From Acholoe squamosa (Eukaryota > Annelida > Polychaeta > Phyllodocida > Polynoidae), in NCBI GenBank assembly GCA_949317995.1, contig OX439040.1, positions 23,989,830 through 24,053,829 of the forward strand: a DNA stretch of 64,000 nt, written 5' to 3'. A program made the position numbers and the translations under genes. Shown here piece by piece: positions 57,699-64,000 of the stretch. Position 1 is the stretch's first letter. The number at the start of each line of letters is the position of its first letter. The notes below the pieces were generated by a model. The model made no database searches, was not told the origin of the DNA, and saw only the letters and a list, made by a program, of their open reading frames with translations.

Positions 57699-58195
57699 GT
57701 GAGGCGACTTTTCTAAGAGTATTATTTTCATGAATTTTCAGGAATCTTGGTGATAGATGTATGGGGTTGTAGCAAAGAGTGCAACCATCATTGGAAAGAA
57801 TATTTACCTTGAAGCAGAGAGTTCAGAAAAAGAGGGGCTAACAAAATTAACTTCGTCTCAGTCCCATTGAAACATATAGGGGACTGTCTGCCTCGTACAG
57901 GCTTCTAAAGTTCATCATCATCATCATCGTCATCGTCATCACCGTCATCGTCATAATTTATAACAGAATAATGCCAATACTTGCGTCAGGGATAATAGAG
58001 AAACAATGTCATCTAGCTTGGAGACAGAAGATCCTGTTGTACTTGAGTCTAAACCAACCACTCCTACCTGGGAGCCCCCCCCCCCTCCCCACTGCCCCCA
58101 CTATTAAAGGAGGAGTTTATATTTTGACGGACCCCACTTTAAACTGAGGGTGTGTCGTTTAGAACCAAACTCTCCATTGCTAATGTTTCTTTCAG

Positions 58196-58295
58196 TTACT
58201 ACATCAGTTGTATGGGGTACCCGGACTGTCGGGAAGCCATCTGGTTCCCCGACACTGTTACCGCAGCCAGTGTCATGGATGAGACTTGTAACAAG
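58196..58295 (+). CDS. TOP3A: TOP3A exon 22
   Basis: SYYISCMGYPDCREAIWFPD then TVTAASVMDETCNK. CMGYPDC completes the zinc ribbon begun in exon 21. Donor GTAAAA. Confidence 0.95.
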
Positions 58296-58751
58296 GTAAA
58301 AAAAAACACATGTTTTTCTCTTACTCCTAATATTAACCTGGGTGTTATACGCCCCTCCCCCCCATTTTTCCGTGTGATGAGGTTTAGTCTGCTGCTCCGT
58401 CCTTTTAAACTTGGTGTCATATCCCATGGTGCTGGATCTGTGAGAAGCTGAAAATAATGGATGATGTGTTTCTGTAATGGTATTGTCATATGTGATGCTT
58501 GAAGTTGAAGGGATACCACCGAAAATTCTAATAGCCGAAATAGCGAAACATCTTAGGCAAGACTTTTTATGAATTTCAAATCAAAGGAGCCTGGTCGAAG
58601 TAATTCGAAGTTCCCATTCTCTCGTGCTTATGGAAAAATCTACTCCTCCCTTAGGCATGCCAGATTTGTAGTTTTATATCCTAAAGTAAAAGAGCTCTCA
58701 CTTGATTCTGATCTCAACATTTGTAATATTAGACATGTTTCACTATTTCAG

Positions 58752-58822
58752 TGTCAAGGGTCACCGCATCTCATCAAGTTTACATTCAAGCGGGGATCAG
58801 TGCCAGCATTTATGCCCCAAGA
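58752..58822 (+). CDS. TOP3A: TOP3A exon 23 (last exon seen)
   Basis: CQGSPHLIKFTFKRGSVPAF MPQ plus two bases. Acceptor TATTTCAG, donor GTAAGT. The remaining exons must lie beyond position 64000, past the Gypsy-B element. Confidence 0.94.
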
Positions 58823-60380
58823 GTAAGTACTTAGATATTAGTCGTTATGTATGTATGATATACCATTTTATTATTCCATAAATTGTAACATATTTTGTAT
58901 TAATCAAAGAAATATCTATGAAATTAATACATAGGTTGGTTCTAAGAGCTATAAGAGCGCTCAAACTTTACATAAGAGCGTTCATGCCCCACTGCACACC
59001 AGCCACAGTCAGTTAGACTAAGTTTATGACATCAAAAGGTCCGACCTAATGGTTCACTGCACAATATAATAAGAATAAGGGTCTCAGTGTGCGACCTCAT
59101 GGTTCAATGCACAAATTAATAACCTGTAAGTGAATGCAACCGGCCGTCACGGGTGCCTGAGCACCGCTGACGCCGTCATGAGTGTCTGAGCACTCTAAGG
59201 ACTGAACAATGGGTTACATAAGCACGACGCCATAACCTTCCGGTCGCTCTAGCGTCGCTCCTGAGCGACCTAGGTCAAATATCAAAAATTCTATGGAAAG
59301 CCCATAATTAGACGGTCAGAATGAGCCCAAGATCAAGGCTGAACTCCCAGTATAAAGGAAGTTACGCCATGGAGATTGAATCGACCTCCGAGTGAGCTAC
59401 AGACAAACCGGCGGGAGTTACGCGCCTATCCAGCGGGCATTATAATCTTGGCACATTCAGCTCTGCGCATGCCCAAAATGGCGGTTATACAAGCATAAAC
59501 GGCCGAGATATGAGGGTCTAAAGATGCAGAACCGACCAAGACAATGGGGGCCATAGCGGCGTCCATGGGGGTCCTTTGTCCCCCTGTGACACTTGAAAGG
59601 GTCCCCTCAAACAATTGTAGAGTTAGGCAGATGCTGCTGGCTCCAGTCAGTCTGGAGGTGCTTTTCCAAGATTTGCTACAAATAGCCTGTCTGCACCTCC
59701 AGGAAGACATCACCAAGAACCGCTCTAGAGGTAACATCTCCAGTCATCTCCTGCTACCTGCTATACCACTGCACTATGGTGAAACTATGCTAGACAGGCA
59801 TTGGTTTCCTACCATTAGTGGCCAGAGGCTATCTTCTTCAAGACTTCCACCAGAGGGTAAAGTTATCCATTATTACATTATTCCTCTAAGCAGCAGGTCA
59901 GGAGCTAGGTGTGGGAACCCATCTAGAAGTATGCTGGACACTGTATTATTAATACCTCACAGGTGGAGTGGAACTGAACATTGTACTTTATAAATTACTG
60001 TATGTTTACTGTATGTACTAATTACCTACATACCAACTACTGTATGATTGATATTTCTTACATGTTGCCTAAAGCTGAATAAACCAGTGACAACTGGAAA
60101 TAACATTATTTTATTATGAGCCTGATGTATTTACTCCTTACACCGCTAGTCATATGATATTTCTCATATGACAACTTGATCATGCCAATTACTAGTATGA
60201 CAAAGTGGTGGAGAACATCCTACTAAGATCCCATCCCTCACAGGCTCATAAAATTTAAAGCTGGTAACACAACTAAAAACAATCATGCACACAGTAAATT
60301 AAAGCTGGTACCGCATACACACAGTTAGACCCACTCCACCCACCCAGTGACCTTGACCTTGACACCATACCCACCAAGGT
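58823..60380 (+). other. TOP3A intron 23 and probable Gypsy-B 5' LTR/leader
   Basis: Somewhere between about 58950 and 60210 lies the left LTR of Gypsy-B: TATA-like GTATAAAGG near 59350, AATAAA at about 60079, and a candidate end ATGACA at about 60203 followed by AAGTGGTGGAGAAC. Without the right LTR the limits cannot be fixed. No coding sequence. Confidence 0.4.
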
Positions 60381-60672
60381 CACCAGTGAGATCTCCCACA
60401 TACCAGTGAGATCTCCCACATACCAGTGAGATCTCCCACACATCAGTGAGATCCCCCACACATCAATGAGATCTCCCACACATCAGTGAGATCTCCCACA
60501 CATCAATGAGATCTCTCACACAACAGTAAGATCTCTCATATGTCAGTGAGGTCTCCCAAACGTCAGTGAGGTCTCCCAAAACGTCAGTGAGGTCTCCCAA
60601 ACGTCAGTGAGGTCTCCCACACGTCAGTGAGGTCTCCCACACGTCAGTGAGGTCTCCCACACGTCAGTGAGG
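60381..60672. repeat. 20 bp tandem repeat, ~14 copies
   Basis: Units of the form CACCAGTGAGATCTCCCACA grade into ACGTCAGTGAGGTCTCCCAC towards the gag start; one unit has an extra A. The earlier units contain the palindrome GAGATCTC. The end overlaps the start of the Gypsy-B open frame. Confidence 0.9.
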
Positions 60673-62688
60673 TCCACCACACACATCAAGGCCTTATCAG
60701 TCAAGCTGGCAGAACAACACACAAAGACCTTACGTAGTCAGGGGCCTGTTGAAGAGGTCTCCCTCCCACCAAGATCTAGGAGGCCCACAGGAGGCAAACC
60801 AGCCTCCAATACAACAGACCCACACTCAGTAGACCCCACACCACCCACCCTGTCTACTCAGGGAACAACCAGTTCTCAGGGATCCAACATTTCCCAGGGA
60901 TCTCTACAGGACGCCCAACTCACGCTATCTACCTCAGGGGAAGAAGGATCTGCCTCAGGGGGTGGATCCACACCCTCATCTAGATCCTCCACCCCAGCCC
61001 CAGCCTTTGACAGCCACTCCTCCAGAGACACCTCCCCCACACCCTCCATCATGGACACCGATGAAGGCCCCCAACCTAATCAGACAGCTGAGAAGATAAG
61101 GGCCTATGAGAAGGCCATCCAAGATGCAGTTACTGCCCTAGAGACCAACAAGTCCCAGCAGGAGGAAAGGGAGAGGATCCTCAACCAACAACTGGCAGAG
61201 AGGAATGCAGCAATAGATGCTCAACAGAAGGCCATGGAAGATCAGCGGAAGTCCCTAGAGAGACAACAACAACAGATAGCAGATCTCATGAAAATGGTAT
61301 CATCCCAGACCCCACAGCCTCCCACACCTGCCATCACACCTGTTGTCACACCATCTGCCTCTGGATCCAAAGATGACATCATAATCTCCATGGTGTCCAA
61401 CATGACCAAGCTCATAGACAATAAACAGCAGGACGACAGAAAGATCAGGATACATGAGGTAACAAAACCCAAAACCTTTTCACACCCATCACCACTCATG
61501 TCAACAGCATTATTCATTGATCACAAATTCCCAGAATATCTGAAGGATAAGTACAAAGTGACAGACAGTGACACCATGGTAACATATTTACCCAAGTACC
61601 TCGAAGGACAAGCACTAGCTTGGTTTGAATCCTTCAGGGAGAGTGCCACACCTGATATGTTGACATGGACCAATGTAGTGAATAAATTAAAAGAGTATTT
61701 TGCTACTCGAGACAATATAATCTCAAGGACTGCACTCCGTGCACAAAAGATGGATGAACCTGTTCTAGACTATGCATGTCATCTCAGGAAAGTGTGTAAT
61801 GCCCAACGCCAGAATGATGAAACCCTAAGCAAGGCATTTACCCAAGGCATGAGGCCCTGGATCTCTATAGCTCTTGAGAACAAGAAAATAGACTCTTTTG
61901 ACCAAGCCCTAGACCTAGCCCTAGAGGTTGAGACCCAAGAGAGATCTAGGAAGGTAAGGGATGCAGAAACCAACCCACAGCCTACTAAGAAAAAGGTCCA
62001 GGAAATCAACACTAGTTCAGATGAAGACGTTAACCTAATGTCTAGTGCCCATGTAAGGCAACAGGAAGCTAAGGTTGCATCAAGAGACCCTACCGGTAGA
62101 TACAGAGGAAATAACTATGACCCCAACTACCAATCCAATAGAGGCAGAGGTAGAGGGGGCAACAACAACAACCGGGGGGGTCACAACAGTAGGAAAGACA
62201 ACAGCTCTTCCAACTCCAACAATGGTAACTCTTCATACAGTGATAGGAGAGACAGAACCCCAAGTAATGGCAGATCCTATAATAATCAAGGATCCAACAG
62301 TAGGAGCCAGAGTCCACATAGGAACTACAACTCTGGATCCTACAACAACAGTGGATCCTACAACAACAGCCAGGGTTCAAACAACACTGGATCCTATAGT
62401 CAAGGATCCAACAGTAGGGGCCAGAGTCCACATAGGAACTACAACAGTGGATCCTACAACAACAATGGCGCCTACAACAACCAGAGATCCAACAACTCCG
62501 GTCAATACAGCAACTCTGGTCAATATAACCAGGGTTCCAACCCACGCCAGGAGGATTACAAACCTGACACAAGAGGTTACCAGGGGAACCAACAAAGTAA
62601 CCCCCAAATACCACCTCATGTGATGGATCAAATCTCCAAACTCCTGGTGGCAAGCATCTCAACCACCCCACAGAACCAGGAAAACTAG
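60631..62688 (+). CDS. Gypsy-B Gag
   Basis: The frame is open from 60631 (after a TGA at 60628) to TAG 62686-62688. There is no ATG until 61051 (MDTDEGPQPN); translation from there gives 545 residues, while upstream codons would need a non-ATG start (GTG 60667 is one possibility). Order: Ser/Thr/Pro-rich tail; coiled coil (KAIQDAVTALETNKSQQEER ... QQQQIADLMKM); capsid-like domain (about 61460-61960, FPEYLKDKYKV ... GQALAWFESFRE); then a long low-complexity tail rich in Arg-Gly (RGRGRGGNNNN), Asn, Ser, Tyr and Gly, with repeats such as SQSPHRNYNSGSYNN. No CCHC knuckle is present; the RGG tail probably binds RNA instead. The DNA repeats in the tail create shadow frames. Confidence 0.88.
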   Translation, partial: GLPHVSEVSHTSVRSTTHIKALSVKLAEQHTKTLRSQGPVEEVSLPPRSRRPTGGKPASNTTDPHSVDPTPPTLSTQGTTSSQGSNISQGSLQDAQLTLSTSGEEGSASGGGSTPSSRSSTPAPAFDSHSSRDTSPTPSIMDTDEGPQPNQTAEKIRAYEKAIQDAVTALETNKSQQEERERILNQQLAERNAAIDAQQKAMEDQRKSLERQQQQIADLMKMVSSQTPQPPTPAITPVVTPSASGSKDDIIISMVSNMTKLIDNKQQDDRKIRIHEVTKPKTFSHPSPLMSTALFIDHKFPEYLKDKYKVTDSDTMVTYLPKYLEGQALAWFESFRESATPDMLTWTNVVNKLKEYFATRDNIISRTALRAQKMDEPVLDYACHLRKVCNAQRQNDETLSKAFTQGMRPWISIALENKKIDSFDQALDLALEVETQERSRKVRDAETNPQPTKKKVQEINTSSDEDVNLMSSAHVRQQEAKVASRDPTGRYRGNNYDPNYQSNRGRGRGGNNNNRGGHNSRKDNSSSNSNNGNSSYSDRRDRTPSNGRSYNNQGSNSRSQSPHRNYNSGSYNNSGSYNNSQGSNNTGSYSQGSNSRGQSPHRNYNSGSYNNNGAYNNQRSNNSGQYSNSGQYNQGSNPRQEDYKPDTRGYQGNQQSNPQIPPHVMDQISKLLVASISTTPQNQEN

Positions 62689-62724
62689 GATGTCACAGTG
62701 CCGATGGGCCAGTGCACTGTGACA
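62679..62724 (+). promoter_or_regulatory. Candidate -1 frameshift signal, Gypsy-B gag/pol
   Basis: GGAAAAC directly precedes the gag stop TAG. After a 5 nt spacer comes a perfect stem-loop: TGTCACAGTGC (62691-62701), 12 nt loop, GCACTGTGACA (62714-62724). Pol is open in the -1 frame through this point. The heptamer is not a canonical XXXYYYZ, but the A-site slip AAC to AAA is favourable. Confidence 0.6.
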
Positions 62725-64000
62725 CCCCAAATACAAACAATCAATCAGGATTAACAAAGATCCAACCAGAGACAATTGCTAGTGCCAATCTACCATCTAA
62801 CAGACAGAGACGTCCATCAGTGATACACATCACCCCACCAGATTCATCATCAAAGGATACAGGTGAGAGTACCAAGCTTTCTATTGTACTTCTTCAAAAT
62901 GGCTGTATCAATGCAAATCTATATGATGTTTCAGATGTACAATGTTTGGTTGATACAGGTGCTACTATCACCTGTGTCAGACAATCATTCCTCATGGATC
63001 TCCAAAAGAGATTCCATATCCAACTGAGGAAATCTAAAATCAACATCCACTTGGCAGATGGATCGGTGTGTCATGTTAGACATTCAGCTATGCTGAACTT
63101 TAGAATCCAAGGTGTCAGATTCCAATACCAATTTGCTGTAATACCCAACCTCACACAGCCCATTGTACTTGGCACAGATTTCTTAAGCACTACAAAATCT
63201 CAAATTGAATTTAATGTTGATCCTGAACAAATTCTCAAACCCATTAGGGCAGTGAGGGATTTTACCATCCCTCCATTCTCTGAACTTGCAGTATTGGGTA
63301 AGGTCACATCTACTCAATCACTGCAAGGCAAAACTGGAGTAGTAGATAACCTCCAAAGAAACAACAATGCCCCATATCTAGTTCAAAGGGCAGCAGTAAC
63401 CCCCAGGGAAAATAACAAACATCCCCTAGTGTTACTCAACACCAGCAGGCGCCCACATAAAATCAAAAAGGGTGCCATCATAGCTCTATTTCAGGAAGTC
63501 AAGGAATCTGATTTAGAAAAACCCCAACAGGTGTCAGACACAACCCCACACACTGATCAATCCATCTCAGCCATACGGCCTGAGGATGTAACCCAATTCA
63601 GTGACACAGACTCAGACTGTGAGTCCACATATGCTGACCCTGAACCCAACTCAATCAGACTCTCTGAAATAGCTGCTATACATAGTGAGGCACATGACCT
63701 CGAGCCAGAATTGGAAGAGAATGTTCCACCAAAATCTGTGCTCACATCCAAAGATCAGCATGATAGATTAAAGTCACTGCTGACCAAGTATGATGATGTA
63801 TTCGTAGGAAAAGATGGAGACATTGGTGCCACACACCTGTATACACACTCAATACATGTGAAACCTGAGGCAGTACCATGTCATTTCCTACCATATAGAC
63901 AAACACCAGAAAAACAGGCCGCAATAGGGGAAGAGTGTGAAAGGCTAGTACAACAGGGCATTCTGAGAGAATGTGCCGAGGGCCCCTGGGCCTCCAGATC
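62685..64000 (+). CDS. Gypsy-B Pol, protease and start of RT (partial)
   Basis: Open in the -1 frame relative to gag until the window edge. The aspartic protease active site CLVDTGATITC has its DTGA codons at 62952-62963, and IVLGTDFL near 63165 is the second conserved block. A long acidic linker follows (SDTDSDCESTYADPEP). The RT begins after DDVFVGKDGD, with LPYRQTPEKQ and LVQQGILRECAEGPWAS at the edge. The protease-RT order supports Ty3/Gypsy. The copy appears intact as far as seen. Confidence 0.88.

Larger units (their letters stand above)
29135..58822 (+). other. TOP3A: DNA topoisomerase III alpha gene, exons 1-23 (3' end outside window)
   Basis: Type IA topoisomerase that cuts one DNA strand through a tyrosine phosphodiester; with RMI1/2 and a BLM-type helicase it dissolves double Holliday junctions, and a mitochondrial form separates mtDNA. 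Exons: 29135-29263, 34409-34545, 36808-36883, 37227-37335, 37704-37755, 38056-38147, 38277-38447, 38589-38634, 51642-51696, 51944-52018, 52552-52732, 53924-54030, 54119-54229, 54515-54640, 54892-54970, 55087-55200, 55435-55504, 55686-55714, 56954-57012, 57380-57443, 57614-57698, 58196-58295, 58752-58822. All join in frame (2138 nt, 712 codons + 2 nt) and align end to end with my recollection of vertebrate TOP3A. Toprim (exons 1-4), the four-domain core with catalytic Tyr (exon 11) and the first zinc-ribbon region (exons 21-23) are present. The C-terminal GRF zinc fingers lie beyond 58822. The intron after exon 8 (13.0 kb) carries a complete Gypsy element. Confidence 0.95.
60381..64000 (+). mobile_element. 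Ty3/Gypsy retrotransposon Gypsy-B (right part outside window)
   Basis: Second LTR retrotransposon in TOP3A, same orientation as the gene and as Gypsy-A but a different lineage: the Gag ends in an RGG tail instead of knuckles, and gag and pol are in different frames. The start given is the tandem-repeat leader; the LTR probably extends further left. Confidence 0.85.

Noticed and set aside
59544-59993. 149-codon plus-strand frame in the probable LTR of Gypsy-B
   Set aside because: No recognisable domain; sits in LTR/leader sequence.
62075-62671. Overlapping frames of 182 and 193 codons in the Gypsy-B gag tail
   Set aside because: Shadows of the repetitive low-complexity gag tail; Thr/Pro or Cys/Ser-rich translations with no conserved content.

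Overview
The window looks like nuclear DNA of a marine invertebrate, either a lophotrochozoan or an invertebrate deuterostome; I cannot place it more precisely. Three animal genes with spliced exons support this: replication-independent histone H3.3, a UQCC4 (CCSMST1/C16orf91)-like mitochondrial assembly factor, and DNA topoisomerase III alpha (TOP3A). Introns are long and crowded with retrotransposons, LINE tails, tRNA-derived sequences, foldback/TIR elements and satellites.

Layout. 1-2.8 kb: a DIRS-like retrotransposon on the minus strand (gag, then RT/RNase H running off the left edge), followed by a 4 x 80 bp array (3041-3360). 3.8-5.3 kb: an AT-rich satellite with a 42 bp period. 5.5-8.6 kb: a LINE 3' remnant, a TIR element, an 82 bp tandem repeat and a run of TGACCTTGACC motifs. 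8.6-15.5 kb: the whole H3.3 gene on the plus strand, with CCAAT/CRE/TATA promoter, 5'UTR exon, two coding exons and poly(A) signal. 16-20.5 kb: repeats only. 21.07-21.43 kb: the last exon of UQCC4 on the minus strand, with a nested palindromic element in the intron just upstream. 22.5-29 kb: repeats and non-coding DNA.

29.1 kb to about 58.8 kb: TOP3A on the plus strand. I could place 23 coding exons, all joining in frame and giving 712 codons from the presumed mitochondrial start; the 3' exons lie beyond the window. The first intron uses a GC donor. The intron between exons 8 and 9 holds a complete Ty3/Gypsy element (Gypsy-A, 38688-49751) with two 638 bp LTRs that look identical, a TATC target duplication, a tRNA-Leu-type primer-binding site, gag, pol and a third cysteine-rich ORF. 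A second Gypsy element (Gypsy-B) begins in the intron after exon 23 and runs off the right edge inside RT.

The three retroelements appear to use different ways of making Gag-Pol. The DIRS element has a GGGTTTT heptamer in a gag/RT overlap (-1 shift). Gypsy-A has a single in-frame UGA between gag and pol (readthrough). Gypsy-B has an A-rich stretch directly at the gag stop followed by a perfect 11 bp stem-loop (-1 shift). The most novel item is ORF3 of Gypsy-A: it occupies the env position, codes for a cysteine-rich protein that I do not recognise, and starts 1 nt after a good 3' splice acceptor.
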